Source: Prevotella sp. ne3005 (GTDB lineage: Bacteria; Bacteroidota; Bacteroidia; Bacteroidales; Bacteroidaceae). Taken from it: DNA of 64,000 nt. The stretch's first letter is position 1, and each line of letters starts with the position of its first letter. The stretch covers positions 186,001 to 250,000 of the forward strand of contig NZ_FOCK01000002.1 of NCBI RefSeq assembly GCF_900110085.1, read 5' to 3'. Positions 52,255 to 61,976 of the stretch are shown one piece after another. Both the position numbers and the translations under genes were made by a program. Under the pieces are notes generated by a model. It searched no databases and was not told the origin of the DNA. It saw nothing but the letters and a program-made list of their open reading frames with translations.

Positions 52255-53796
52255 ATGATTAAAGCATTTGATAATTTCGAGATTTGGTGGGTAACTGGTG
52301 CACAGCTCCTGTATGGAGGAGATGCAGTGGTTGCAGTTGACGGACACTCAAAGGAGATGGTAGCCGGACTTAACGAGAGCGGCAATATCCCCGTGAAGAT
52401 TGTATACAAGGGCACAGCCAACAGTTCTAAGGAAGTAGAGCAGATCATGTTGGCAGCCAACAACGATGAGAAGTGCGTAGGTATCATCACTTGGATGCAC
52501 ACCTTCTCACCTGCCAAGATGTGGATCAAGGGTCTGCAGCAGTTGCAGAAGCCTATGCTTCACTTCCACACACAGTATAACGCAGAGATTCCCTGGGCAA
52601 CGATGGACATGGACTTCATGAACCTGAATCAGAGTGCTCACGGTGACATCGAGTTCGGACACATCTGCACTCGTATGCGTGTGGCCCGCAAGGTGGTTTG
52701 CGGCTACTGGAAGGATGAGGCAGCCCAGAAGCAGATTGCCGTTTGGGCCCGCGTAGCTGCTGGTGTTGCTGATGCTCACAACGTGCGCTGTCTGATGTTC
52801 GGTATGAACATGAACAACGTAGCCGTTACTGATGGCGACCGCGTAGAGTTCGAGCTGCGTCTGGGCTATCATGTTGACTATTACCCCGTATCTTCCCTGA
52901 TGGAATACTTCAAGAAGGTGACCGATAAGGAGGCCGACGAACTCGTAGAGGAATACAAGAAACTCTACACCATCAAGATCGATGAGAGTGGCGAAGAGGT
53001 TTACTGGGAGAAGGTGAAGAATGCTGCCAAGGCAGAGATTGCCCTCCGTCGCGTACTGAAGGATGAGGGTGCAACAGCCTTTACCACCAACTTCGACGAC
53101 CTGGGCGATGCCGATATCGATGCTCCCGACTTCTGTGGTTTCGACCAGATTCCGGGTCTCGCTTCACAGCGCCTGATGGAAGAGGGATATGGCTTCGGTG
53201 CCGAAGGCGACTGGAAGACAGCCTGTCTGTATCGCACACTGTGGGTTATCCAGCAAGGTATGCCTACTGGCTGTTCATTCCTCGAGGACTACACGCTGAA
53301 CTTCGCCGGCGACCGCTCATCTTGCCTGCAGAGCCACATGCTCGAGGTTTGTCCGCTCATTGCTGTCGACAAGCCCAAACTCGAGGTTCACTTCCTCGGC
53401 ATCGGTATCCGCAAGCAGCAGACGGCCCGTCTGGTATTCACCTCTAAGACTGGTCGTGGTATCAAGGCTACAGTCGTTGACCTTGGCAATCGCTTCCGCC
53501 TGATTTCTCAGGAGGTTGAGTGCATCGAGCCGAAGCCCATGCCAAATCTTCCTGTTGCTTCTGCCCTGTGGATTCCACAGCCAACCTTCGAGATTGGCGC
53601 TGCAGCCTGGATCCTGGCTGGCGGTACTCACCATAGCGCTTTCTCTTACGACATCAATGAGGAATACTGGGAGGACTTTGCTGAGATGCTGGGTATCGAG
53701 TATGTGAAGATTAACAAGCAGACCAACATCGCCGACTTCAAGCAGACCCTCCGTAACAACGAGGTTTACTTCATGTTGAACAAAGCACTTAAATAA
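52255..53796 (+). CDS. araA: L-arabinose isomerase
   Basis: 513 residues. Family segments: FWWVTGAQLLYG variant (EIWWVTGAQLLYG), IITWMHTFSPAKMWIKG, LHFHTQYNAEIPW and GVFEIGAA-like FEIGAAAWILAGGTHHSAFSYD near the C-terminus, holding metal-binding His. Converts L-arabinose to L-ribulose. Length is as expected (about 500). Nine bases separate it from the kinase start. Confidence 0.97.
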   Translation: MIKAFDNFEIWWVTGAQLLYGGDAVVAVDGHSKEMVAGLNESGNIPVKIVYKGTANSSKEVEQIMLAANNDEKCVGIITWMHTFSPAKMWIKGLQQLQKPMLHFHTQYNAEIPWATMDMDFMNLNQSAHGDIEFGHICTRMRVARKVVCGYWKDEAAQKQIAVWARVAAGVADAHNVRCLMFGMNMNNVAVTDGDRVEFELRLGYHVDYYPVSSLMEYFKKVTDKEADELVEEYKKLYTIKIDESGEEVYWEKVKNAAKAEIALRRVLKDEGATAFTTNFDDLGDADIDAPDFCGFDQIPGLASQRLMEEGYGFGAEGDWKTACLYRTLWVIQQGMPTGCSFLEDYTLNFAGDRSSCLQSHMLEVCPLIAVDKPKLEVHFLGIGIRKQQTARLVFTSKTGRGIKATVVDLGNRFRLISQEVECIEPKPMPNLPVASALWIPQPTFEIGAAAWILAGGTHHSAFSYDINEEYWEDFAEMLGIEYVKINKQTNIADFKQTLRNNEVYFMLNKALK

Positions 53797-53805
53797 TTGA
53801 TAATT

Positions 53806-55392
53806 ATGAATGCTAAGCAAACTATAGAAGCAGGTAAGGCCATTCTCGGTATCGAGTTTGGCTCTACCCGCATCAAGGCTGTCCTCATCGACGAGGACAA
53901 TAAGCCCATTGCACAGGGCTCACACGAGTGGGAAAATCAGTTGGTAGATGGTCTATGGACCTACTCTACCGAGGCTATCTGGTACGGACTTCAGGACTGC
54001 TACGCCGAACTGCGCAAGGATGTACAAAAGCAGTACGACTGCGAGATCGAAGCCCTCGCTGCCATCGGCTTCAGTGCTATGATGCATGGCTATATGGCCT
54101 TCAACGAGAAGCAGGAGATCCTCGTGCCTTTCCGCACCTGGCGTAACACCAACACAGGCAAGGCAGCAGCCGAGCTTTCTAAGCTCTTCAACTACAATAT
54201 CCCCCTGCGCTGGAGTATCTCTCACCTCTACGAGGCTATCCTCGACAACGAGGAGCACGTCAGCGATATCAAGTATCTCACCACACTGGCAGGCTATGTT
54301 CACTGGCAGGTAACTGGTCAGTTCGTATTAGGTGTAGGCGATGCATCAGGTATGATCCCTGTTGACCCCGCCACCAAGACCTACGATGCAACGATGGTCA
54401 AGAAGTTCGACGAGCTCATCGCTCCGAAGGGATTCTCATGGAAGTTGCTCGACATTCTGCCTAAGTCTCTGAACGCAGGTGAGAATGCAGGTTTCCTGAC
54501 ACCTGAGGGTGCCAAGAAGCTCGATGTCAGCGGTCACCTGAAGGCAGGCATTCCCGTATGTCCTCCTGAGGGCGACGCAGGTACCGGCATGGTGGCAACC
54601 AACGCTGTCAAGCAGCGCACAGGTAACGTCAGCGCCGGCACATCTTCATTCTCAATGATTGTGCTCGAGAAGCCGCTGTCGAAGCCTTATGAGATGATTG
54701 ACATGGTGACCACACCCGACGGCTCACTGGTAGCGATGGTTCACTGCAACAACTGCACCAGCGACATCAACGCCTGGGTAGGTCTGTTCAAGGAGTATCA
54801 GCAGTTGTTGGGTATCAAGGTTGATATGAACGAACTCTATGGCAAGCTCTTCAACAAAGCCCTCGAAGGCGACACTGACTGCGGTGGACTGATGGCCTAC
54901 AATTACGTGTCGGGTGAGCCTGTGACCGGTCTTGCCGAGGGTCGTCCGTTGTTCATTCGCTCTGCCAACGACAAGTTCAACCTCGCCAACTTCATGCGTG
55001 CCCACCTCTATGGTGCCATCGGCGTGCTGAAGATTGGTAACGATATCCTGTTCAAGGAGGAGAAGATCAGCGTTGACCGCATCACCGGCCACGGTGGTTA
55101 CTTCAAGACCCCCGGTGTTGGTCAGCGCATGCTGGCTGCTGCCCTTAACTCACCTATCTCTGTCATGGAGACCGCTGGTGAAGGTGGCGCTTGGGGTATC
55201 GCCCTTCTGGCCGGATACCTTATTAATAATAATGGTAAGAACTTGGCCGACTATCTTGAGGATGTGGTCTTCGCTGGCAACACAGGTATCTCCATCGCTC
55301 CTACTGCTGAGGACGTGGCAGGTTTCGAGAAGTATATCGAGAACTACAAGCGCTGCCTCCCCGTCGAGCAGGCTGCTGTGGACAATAAGTAA
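53806..55392 (+). CDS. araB: FGGY-family ribulokinase (arabinose operon)
   Basis: 528 residues from the ATG at 53806 (MNAKQTIEAGKAILG); a TTG three codons earlier directly follows the araA stop and is less likely. The FGGY kinase pattern is GIEFGSTRIKAVLID (phosphate loop), followed by the Gly-rich TGNVSAGTSSFSMIV and GHGGYFKTPGVGQRMLAAAL. The sequence looks closer to the xylulokinase-like branch than to E. coli AraB, but the context of araA and araD indicates L-ribulose as substrate. Confidence 0.88.
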   Translation: MNAKQTIEAGKAILGIEFGSTRIKAVLIDEDNKPIAQGSHEWENQLVDGLWTYSTEAIWYGLQDCYAELRKDVQKQYDCEIEALAAIGFSAMMHGYMAFNEKQEILVPFRTWRNTNTGKAAAELSKLFNYNIPLRWSISHLYEAILDNEEHVSDIKYLTTLAGYVHWQVTGQFVLGVGDASGMIPVDPATKTYDATMVKKFDELIAPKGFSWKLLDILPKSLNAGENAGFLTPEGAKKLDVSGHLKAGIPVCPPEGDAGTGMVATNAVKQRTGNVSAGTSSFSMIVLEKPLSKPYEMIDMVTTPDGSLVAMVHCNNCTSDINAWVGLFKEYQQLLGIKVDMNELYGKLFNKALEGDTDCGGLMAYNYVSGEPVTGLAEGRPLFIRSANDKFNLANFMRAHLYGAIGVLKIGNDILFKEEKISVDRITGHGGYFKTPGVGQRMLAAALNSPISVMETAGEGGAWGIALLAGYLINNNGKNLADYLEDVVFAGNTGISIAPTAEDVAGFEKYIENYKRCLPVEQAAVDNK

Positions 55393-55409
55393 CACAAACA
55401 GACTAAGAC

Positions 55410-57002
55410 ATGAAAAAAGTAATTCTTTCCGCAACTATCGCATTGGCCTTTGCCGCATCGGCATCAGCCGCTGACGTAGTGAAGGCAACGGTTCATACCG
55501 ATCAGGCTGGAGCCAAGATCAACAAAGAGATTTACGGACAGTTCTCTGAGCACCTCGGCAGCTGTATCTACGGTGGTCTTTGGGTGGGCGAGAATTCCCA
55601 GATTCCTAATATCAACGGTTACCGCAAGGATGTCTTCGAGGCCCTCAAGGCCTTGAAGGTACCCGTGCTCCGCTGGCCTGGTGGCTGCTTCGCCGACGAC
55701 TATCACTGGATGGACGGTATCGGTCCTAAGGATCAGCGTCCCTCTCTGCGCAACAATAACTGGGGCGGCACCATCGAGGACAACTCTTTCGGTACCCACG
55801 AGTTCCTGAATCTCTGTGAGATGCTGGGCTGCGAGCCTTACATCAGTGGAAACGTTGGTTCTGGTACGGTGAAGGAGATGGCCCAGTGGGTGGAGTATAT
55901 GACCAGCGACGGCGATACCCCTATGGCCCGTCTGCGTCGGGCCAATGGCCGTGACAAGGCATGGAAGGTAAAGTACTTCGGTATCGGCAATGAGGCATGG
56001 GGATGTGGTGGAAACATGACTCCCGAATACTACTCCAACGAGTACCGTAAGTTCAACACCTACCTTCGTGATCAGGGCAAGAACCGCCTCTATCGTATTG
56101 CCTCTGGTGCCTCTGACTATGATTACAACTGGACCAAGGTGCTGATGGAGAACATCGGACGCCAGATGCAGGGTATCTCCCTCCACTACTACACCTGCTC
56201 CGGTTGGAACGGGCCTAAGGGCTCTGCCATCAACTTCGACAACGACCAGTACTACTGGGCTTTGGGCAAGTGCCTGGAGATTGAGGAGGTGATCAAGAAG
56301 CATAAGGCCATCATGGACGAGAAAGATCCTCAGAACAAGATTGGTCTGCTCGTTGATGAATGGGGAACCTGGTGGGACGAAGAGCCCGGAACCATTCCCG
56401 GACACCTCTATCAGCAGAACGCGCTCCGCGATGCTTTCGTAGCCTCACTCAGCCTCAACGTGTTCCACAAATACACTGACCGTGTGAAGATGGCCAACAT
56501 CGCACAGATTGTCAACGTGCTCCAGTCCATGATCCTCACCGATCAGGAAGGCACGGGCCACATGGTGCTCACCCCGACCTATCATGTGTTCGAGATGTAC
56601 ACTCCGTTCCAGGAGGCAACCTATCTGCCCGTAGATCTCGAGAGCGAAGTAATGGCCGTTAGCAAGGGCTATTACAAGGAGAAGAAGGAAGCCAAGGACG
56701 AAGGCTATCGTCCCTGCCCGATGCTCTCTGCCTCTGCAGCAAAGACTCAGGATGGCAGCATCGTCCTGGCTATCACCAATGTTGCTCTCGACAAGGATCA
56801 GACCATCGACTTCAACTTCGCCGGTTTCAATGCCAAGCAGGTGTCAGGCCGCATCCTCACCTCGAAGAACGTGGCCGACTACAATGACTTCCAGCATCCC
56901 GACGTCGTGTCTCCTAAGGCATACAAAGACGCTACGCTGAAGAAAGGCGTGCTCACCGTCAAGGTGCCCGCCAAGTCAATCATCGTACTGACTCTCAAAT
57001 AA
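55410..57002 (+). CDS. abfA: Alpha-L-arabinofuranosidase, GH51, exported
   Basis: 530 residues. Signal peptide [22 protein letters not shown]51 features: [37 protein letters not shown], acid/base Glu in [15 protein letters not shown] (near residue 196) and nucleophile Glu in [11 protein letters not shown] (near 315). Hydrolyses terminal arabinofuranosides from arabinan or arabinoxylan, supplying the sugar for the upstream genes of the same operon. Last gene, followed by a bidirectional terminator. Confidence 0.96.
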   Translation: MKKVILSATIALAFAASASAADVVKATVHTDQAGAKINKEIYGQFSEHLGSCIYGGLWVGENSQIPNINGYRKDVFEALKALKVPVLRWPGGCFADDYHWMDGIGPKDQRPSLRNNNWGGTIEDNSFGTHEFLNLCEMLGCEPYISGNVGSGTVKEMAQWVEYMTSDGDTPMARLRRANGRDKAWKVKYFGIGNEAWGCGGNMTPEYYSNEYRKFNTYLRDQGKNRLYRIASGASDYDYNWTKVLMENIGRQMQGISLHYYTCSGWNGPKGSAINFDNDQYYWALGKCLEIEEVIKKHKAIMDEKDPQNKIGLLVDEWGTWWDEEPGTIPGHLYQQNALRDAFVASLSLNVFHKYTDRVKMANIAQIVNVLQSMILTDQEGTGHMVLTPTYHVFEMYTPFQEATYLPVDLESEVMAVSKGYYKEKKEAKDEGYRPCPMLSASAAKTQDGSIVLAITNVALDKDQTIDFNFAGFNAKQVSGRILTSKNVADYNDFQHPDVVSPKAYKDATLKKGVLTVKVPAKSIIVLTLK

Positions 57003-57025
57003 TCAGTCATTCCTCAAAACAAAAT

Positions 57026-57050
57026 GTCCCGCCGATTGGCGGGACTTTTG
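57026..57050. terminator. Bidirectional terminator after abfA
   Basis: An 8-bp stem GTCCCGCC / GGCGGGAC with loop GATT, followed by TTTTGTTTT on the plus strand; the minus strand also has a T-rich tail, for the convergent phosphatase. Confidence 0.85.
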
Positions 57051-57058
57051 TTTTATTA

Positions 57059-58321
57059 TTACTTGATCTCATCACAACGATTCTGATAGAACTGTTTGAA
57101 GTCCGACCATTTATAATAAGGATAGCAATCCGTCGGTACTGGAAGTTTGGCCTCCAGACCATTGAAGAGCATCTTCACCAACACGTCGTCGGCACCCTTC
57201 TCACCACGATAGAACACCAATTGGATGTTTGAGGCCTTACAAGTCTGCCAATTCTGGTAGATGTTCTTCACCTCGTTAGGATCCTCCGGATCGGTATCGG
57301 CACCGTTGATACCCATCAGCACCGTCAGCGGTCCTATACAGGTATCGTGACCAAAGCGCAGGTCGGCAATATGGTCGCTTGTGCCGTTGATGACAGCATC
57401 GGCCTTAGCAAGGATATCTCTCAGAATAGGAATCATGTCATACCTCGGACCGAACACCCAGCTATAGCTGCCTAAGTTGGTCATCTCCCAACGGTCGGCA
57501 ATCTCCTGATCAGTAATAATGTTACCCATCATACCGTCGTGGCCGATGCTGGGCAGTGAAGTGTAGAGGTTGATCAGGTTGCTGGCCACATGATGCATGT
57601 TGCCGGGAAGTCCCTCTGTCGTCTTAAAGACTCTTGCCAATACTTTCTCCCCCAGATGGTCTTCATAGTGGAACTGGTCGCGATGACTCTCCCACTTCGG
57701 AGTCGACTTCGGATAGTCACGACGCTTCGGGTTCTGACGGTCGGTAGGCACGACACCGTCCAATGTGAAGCGCGATGACTGCTCACGTACCTCGATGGCA
57801 GGGTTACACTGCACCAGCTCCTGACAAAAGGCCGACATGCTGAGCACGCAACGGCCCGTCAGCGACGAAATGGCCAATACATTGCCGCCCTTCTCAAACA
57901 CCTCGGGGAAGTTATTATACATCGTACGGGCTATCTTCTGATGCTGTTCCCAGCCTAACTGCGTCAGTTCACTCACACCCGTCTTCAACTCATCCTTTGC
58001 AGCCATGAACTTTTCATAGAATCCCTCACCCTCAGGGGTCAGCACCTGCATCTTGTGTGCTTTCGAGAGTAGGCTGTCCAGTTCCTGATAAAGGAAGGCG
58101 TTCCAATAATAGCGTGAGCCATGACGCGCATAATGGCTGATATAGAAGGGCCTATATCCATCCGGTGCCTTTGTCAAGTCAACGATGTAATGCGGATAAG
58201 GATAATCATTACCATACGCCTTTCTCGGATCAGCCTTCAGCTGGTCAAGAGCGTTTCCGTTCTGTGCACTCACATTTATGGCTAAAGCCATAAAAGACAA
58301 CAATAATAGCAATTTCCTCAT
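57059..58321 (-). CDS. Exported histidine acid phosphatase (phytase/MINPP-like)
   Basis: 420 residues. Signal peptide (LLLLLSFMALAINVSAQ). The catalytic phosphohistidine motif is YISHYARHGSRYYWNAF (RHGxR near residue 66) and the proton donor His-Asp is in LRFGHDTCIGPLTVLMG (near 325). These define branch 2 histidine phosphatases, which include phytases and multiple inositol polyphosphate phosphatases of gut Bacteroidota. Probable role: release of phosphate from phytate in the periplasm or in vesicles. Single gene with its own promoter, divergent from tkt. Confidence 0.88.
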   Translation of the reverse strand: MRKLLLLLSFMALAINVSAQNGNALDQLKADPRKAYGNDYPYPHYIVDLTKAPDGYRPFYISHYARHGSRYYWNAFLYQELDSLLSKAHKMQVLTPEGEGFYEKFMAAKDELKTGVSELTQLGWEQHQKIARTMYNNFPEVFEKGGNVLAISSLTGRCVLSMSAFCQELVQCNPAIEVREQSSRFTLDGVVPTDRQNPKRRDYPKSTPKWESHRDQFHYEDHLGEKVLARVFKTTEGLPGNMHHVASNLINLYTSLPSIGHDGMMGNIITDQEIADRWEMTNLGSYSWVFGPRYDMIPILRDILAKADAVINGTSDHIADLRFGHDTCIGPLTVLMGINGADTDPEDPNEVKNIYQNWQTCKASNIQLVFYRGEKGADDVLVKMLFNGLEAKLPVPTDCYPYYKWSDFKQFYQNRCDEIK

Positions 58322-58351
58322 AAGTTAGTTATTTTAATGGTTTTTACGATG

Positions 58352-58359
58352 CAAAAATA
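58352..58359 (-). promoter_or_regulatory. -7 box of the acid phosphatase gene
   Basis: Minus strand TATTTTTG, 30 bases upstream of the start. Confidence 0.55.
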
Positions 58360-58401
58360 CAAAATATTTATGAAACTCATGATAGTTTCCGATATTTTTT
58401 G

Positions 58402-58409
58402 TAACTTTG
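58402..58409 (+). promoter_or_regulatory. -7 box of the tkt-rpiB operon
   Basis: TAACTTTG followed by CA, 37 bases upstream of tkt. No -33 match at 19-20 bp. Confidence 0.65.
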
Positions 58410-58446
58410 CAAGCAAATTAACATTTTACCAAATTAATTATTCATT

Positions 58447-60459
58447 ATGAACGACAACAAAGTTATGAACATGGCAGCGGATAATATCCGTATCCTGGCT
58501 GCTTCAATGGTTGAAAAGGCAAAGTCGGGTCACCCCGGCGGTGCTATGGGTGGTGCTGATTTCATCAACACGCTGTACAGCGAGTTTCTGGTGTATGACC
58601 CCGAGAATCCCGCATGGGAGGGTCGCGACCGTTTCTTCCTCGATCCCGGTCACATGGCTCCGATGCTCTACAGCCAGCTGGCCCTTATCGGCAAGTACAC
58701 CCTCGAGGATCTGAAGAACCTGCGCCAGTGGGGCTCAGTGACTCCCGGTCACCCCGAGCGTGAGATTGCACGCGGCATCGAGAACACCTCTGGTCCTCTC
58801 GGTCAGGGTCATTGCTTCGCCGTTGGTGCCGCCATCGCCGCCAAGTTCCTGAAGGCTCGTCTGGGCGACGTGATGAACCAGACCATCTACGCTTATATCT
58901 CTGACGGTGGTGTACAGGAGGAGATCTCTCAGGGCGCAGGCCGTATCGCCGGTAACCTTGGTCTCGACAACCTGATTATGTTCTACGACGCCAACGATAT
59001 TCAGCTCTCTACCCGCACAGAGGTGGTTACTTGCGAGGACACCGCCAAGAAGTACGAGGCATGGGGCTGGTTCGTCCAGAAGATCGACGGTAACGATGTC
59101 GACCAGATCCGTGAGGCCATCAAGAAGGCTCAGGCCGAGAAGGATCGTCCAAGCCTGATTATCGGTCACTGTGTGATGGGTAAGGGTGCCCGCAAGGCCG
59201 ACAACAGCTCTTACGAGAGCAACTGCGCTACCCACGGTGCTCCTCTCGGTGGCGATGCTTACATCAACACCATGAAGAATCTGGGTGCCGACCCCGAGAA
59301 TCCGTTCCAGATTTTCCCCGAGGTACAGGCTCTCTATGCTAAGCGTGCCGAGGAGCTGAAGAAGATCTGCGCTGAGCGCTATGCAGCCAAAGCAGAGTGG
59401 GCCAAGGCTAATCCTGAGAAGGCTGCCCAGCTCGAGGAGTGGTTCAGCGGCAAGGCTCCGAAGATCGACTGGAGCAAGGTTGAGCAGAAGGCTGGCAGCG
59501 CTACCCGTAGCGCCTCTGCAGCTGTTCTGGGTCAGCTGGCTGAGCAGGTGCCCAACATGATCTGCGCATCTGCCGACCTGTCTAACTCTGATAACACCAA
59601 CGGGTTCCTGAAGAAGACTCACGACCTCGTTCGTGGTGACTTCTCTGGTGCCTTCTTCGAGGCTGGTGTGGCTGAGCTCACCATGGCTTGCTGCTGTATC
59701 GGTATGGCTCTGCACGGTGGTGTCATCCCCGCATGCGGTACCTTCTTCGTATTCTCTGACTATATGAAGCCCGCCGTTCGTATGGCTGCCCTGATGGAGC
59801 TCCCCGTGAAGTTCATCTGGACGCACGATGCCTTCCGTGTTGGTGAGGATGGTCCTACCCACGAGCCTGTAGAGCAGGAGGCACAGATCCGTCTGATGGA
59901 GAAGCTGAAGAACCATCACGGCAAGAACTCCGTACTCGTGGTTCGTCCTGCCGACGCCGAGGAGACGACCGTCTGCTGGCGCATGGCTATGGAGAACATC
60001 GACACCCCGACGGCTCTCATCTTCTCTCGTCAGAACATCGAGATGCTGCCCGAGGGCAACGACTATACTCAGGCCACGAAGGGTGCCTACGTTGTAGCTG
60101 GCTCTGATGAGGACTACGATGTCATCCTGCTCGCCTCCGGTTCAGAGGTTTCTACCCTTGAGGCAGGTGCCAAGCTGCTCGCTGCCGACGGCATCAAGAC
60201 CCGCGTGGTCAGCGTTCCTTCTGAGGGTCTCTTCCGCTCACAGCCGAAGGAGTACCAGCAGAGCGTACTGCCCGCAGGCAAGAAGAAGTTCGGTTTGACC
60301 GCTGGTCTGCCCGTCAACCTCGAGGGTCTCGTAGGTGCCGACGGTTGCGTATGGGGTCTCGAGAGCTTCGGTTTCTCTGCTCCTTACAAGGTGCTCGACG
60401 AGAAGCTCGGCTTCACCGGTCAGAATGTTTACGAACAGGTTAAGAAACTCCTTGCATAA
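58447..60459 (+). CDS. tkt: Transketolase
   Basis: 670 residues. The TPP-binding region reads YISDGGVQEEISQGAGRIAGN with FYDANDI; the N-terminal KSGHPGGAMGGAD and HGGVIPACGTFFVF with FIWTHDAFRVGEDGPTH are also diagnostic. Transfers two-carbon units between pentose and hexose phosphates, so it receives xylulose-5-phosphate from the arabinose route. Its stop and the rpiB start share one base (TAATG). Codon choice looks strongly biased, as in highly expressed genes. Confidence 0.97.
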   Translation: MNDNKVMNMAADNIRILAASMVEKAKSGHPGGAMGGADFINTLYSEFLVYDPENPAWEGRDRFFLDPGHMAPMLYSQLALIGKYTLEDLKNLRQWGSVTPGHPEREIARGIENTSGPLGQGHCFAVGAAIAAKFLKARLGDVMNQTIYAYISDGGVQEEISQGAGRIAGNLGLDNLIMFYDANDIQLSTRTEVVTCEDTAKKYEAWGWFVQKIDGNDVDQIREAIKKAQAEKDRPSLIIGHCVMGKGARKADNSSYESNCATHGAPLGGDAYINTMKNLGADPENPFQIFPEVQALYAKRAEELKKICAERYAAKAEWAKANPEKAAQLEEWFSGKAPKIDWSKVEQKAGSATRSASAAVLGQLAEQVPNMICASADLSNSDNTNGFLKKTHDLVRGDFSGAFFEAGVAELTMACCCIGMALHGGVIPACGTFFVFSDYMKPAVRMAALMELPVKFIWTHDAFRVGEDGPTHEPVEQEAQIRLMEKLKNHHGKNSVLVVRPADAEETTVCWRMAMENIDTPTALIFSRQNIEMLPEGNDYTQATKGAYVVAGSDEDYDVILLASGSEVSTLEAGAKLLAADGIKTRVVSVPSEGLFRSQPKEYQQSVLPAGKKKFGLTAGLPVNLEGLVGADGCVWGLESFGFSAPYKVLDEKLGFTGQNVYEQVKKLLA

Positions 60460-60899
60460 TGGAAGTCAAGACAGTAGGCATAGCCAGCGACCACGCTGGC
60501 TTTGCCTTAAAACAGTTCGTTAAGAAGTACCTGGAAGAGAAGGGCTACGAGTATAAGGACTACGGCACCTATACTGAGGACTCTTGCGACTACTCCGACT
60601 TCGGTCATGCGCTGGCCGAGGGTATCGAGAAGGGCGAGGTATTCCCCGGCATCGCCATCTGCGGCAGTGGTGAGGGCATCAACATGACGCTCAACAAGCA
60701 CCAGTCGATCCGCGCCGGCCTCTGCTGGATTCCTGAGATTGCCCACCTCATCCGTCAGCACAACAATGCCAACGTGCTGGTTATGCCCGGCCGCTTCATC
60801 TCTGAAGATACCGCCCGCCAGATTATGGACGAGTACTTCACTACTGAGTTCGAAGGTGGCCGCCATCAGAAACGTATTGACAAAATTCCTTGCAAATAA
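60459..60899 (+). CDS. rpiB: Ribose-5-phosphate isomerase B
   Basis: 146 residues of the RpiB/LacAB family. Motifs: ASDHAGFALKQFVKKYLEE, DYSDFGHALAEGIEKG, ICGSGEGINMTLNKHQSIRAG (catalytic Cys) and HNNANVLVMPGRFIS. Interconverts ribulose-5-phosphate and ribose-5-phosphate. Translationally coupled to tkt. Confidence 0.95.
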   Translation: MEVKTVGIASDHAGFALKQFVKKYLEEKGYEYKDYGTYTEDSCDYSDFGHALAEGIEKGEVFPGIAICGSGEGINMTLNKHQSIRAGLCWIPEIAHLIRQHNNANVLVMPGRFISEDTARQIMDEYFTTEFEGGRHQKRIDKIPCK

Positions 60900-60929
60900 A
60901 TAATCCCCGCCATCCGGCGGGGATTATTT
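60898..60929. terminator. Bidirectional terminator after rpiB
   Basis: A 14-bp perfect stem (60898-60911 with 60916-60929, AAATAATCCCCGCC / GGCGGGGATTATTT), loop ATCC, with T-rich flanks on both strands. It also ends the convergent lipoprotein gene. Confidence 0.9.
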
Positions 60930-61440
60930 ATTTTATCTTAAAGTTATCCACCCATTCCCTCAAGGGATCCACTGCCTCATCGTGATCGGGCGAATACCTC
61001 AGCATGATGGTCACCACCCTCGTCGAGTCATCGTCGATCACCTTCCCATAGTAGTCCCAGTTCTCGTCGGCACCTGTCAGGATGCTGTAGTCATCGCCCA
61101 CCTCCACCAGGTCGGCCCCCATGCCCATCATCTGCTGTCCGGCGCTGTAGTTCATGCCCATCAGCGAGTCCACAATTACCGAGATAGAGATGTCGTCGCG
61201 TATAAACACCTCTTGACACGTCTCCCCCGGCAATGCCTGATGGTAGAGAAACGAGGGATAGTTGATCTCCATGCCCAGCTTGTCGCTGTGGAACCTTGTC
61301 AGCTCCCACTGACCCAGACTGATAGTCAGGCTGTCGTCGCTTGTCAGCTCCGACACATACCCTTTTGGCTGCTGTTCGCTACTACCGCAAGCCGCCAGCC
61401 ACAGGCATATTCCGACCACAAAACCCACTTTAAATCTCAT
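60928..61440 (-). CDS. Lipoprotein of unknown function
   Basis: 170 residues starting MRFKVGFVVGICLWLAAC, with the lipobox Cys at 18. The start at 61440 is chosen because a good promoter lies upstream inside a longer frame. The mature part is acidic and has SLGQWELTRFHSDKLGMEINYPSFLYHQALPGE and ILTGADENWDYYGKVIDDD, a pattern suggesting a small alpha/beta domain. Family not recognised. It forms a single-gene unit. Confidence 0.78.
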   Translation of the reverse strand: MRFKVGFVVGICLWLAACGSSEQQPKGYVSELTSDDSLTISLGQWELTRFHSDKLGMEINYPSFLYHQALPGETCQEVFIRDDISISVIVDSLMGMNYSAGQQMMGMGADLVEVGDDYSILTGADENWDYYGKVIDDDSTRVVTIMLRYSPDHDEAVDPLREWVDNFKIK

Positions 61441-61484
61441 CTCCAGATAGTTGGTTTGGTTTAAGTTACTCTCTATTGCGGGGG

Positions 61485-61515
61485 CAAAGTTAATCATTAA
61501 TAAGCGAACCGCAAA
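61485..61515 (-). promoter_or_regulatory. Promoter of the lipoprotein gene
   Basis: Minus strand -7 TAACTTTG (61485-61492) and -33 TTTG (61512-61515), 19-bp spacer, 44 bases upstream of the start. Confidence 0.8.
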
Positions 61516-61976
61516 ATTTATTAAGAAATTTTTAATAATCTATCTTTATCTTGATTATTATTGACAAACCGACTCATGAGAATCGCATCCTAGAGCCCAA
61601 GCCATCGCAAGGCCGAAACGACGCGAGTTTTGAACCGTTTTGGTAAACATCTGATACTGTGACTGTTACGTATTATGCATCAAGGAGGGGTCATCTTTGG
61701 GTCGTCCAAATAGGGTCTTTCACCCGTCGAAACGGCATCTTTCGCTCATCCAAACGTTATCTTTCACTATATAGGAGATATTCCTTTGACTCGTAAAGAC
61801 TATCCTAACCACCCGAAAGGACTATCCTAACTGGTAGTTTATCGTAATATAACTACTAGTTAGTCGTAATGTAAGTCCCAATCACCTCTAAACAGACTTC
61901 CCGTTTCCCTAAAAGGAGCAAGCTGAAAGTGTTAAATTTTGGCATATTTTATTTACAATCCGTCAGAATCGCGATT
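61516..61976. other. Intergenic region dominated by the 22-bp array
   Basis: No credible gene. A sequence like the primase-cassette repeat (CTGATACTGTGACTGT, about 61651-61666) precedes the 22-bp-period array at 61691-61888. The rest is unremarkable. Confidence 0.6.
61691..61888 (+). repeat. Degenerate 22-bp tandem repeat, locus C (about 9 units)
   Basis: Cut into 22-base blocks from 61691, neighbours align without gaps: TCTTT at the same place in the first four blocks with AAACG ending blocks 2 and 3, GACTATCC spaced exactly 22 apart (61798 and 61820), then TCGTAA at 61842 and 61864. Blocks drift in sequence while the period holds. The unit ending GACTATCC matches the minus-strand unit of locus B (both contain AACCAC and GACTATC). 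Confidence 0.8.

Noticed and set aside
58735-59919. A 394-codon minus-strand frame inside transketolase
   Set aside because: It is produced by the strong codon bias of tkt; no motif or start signal supports it.
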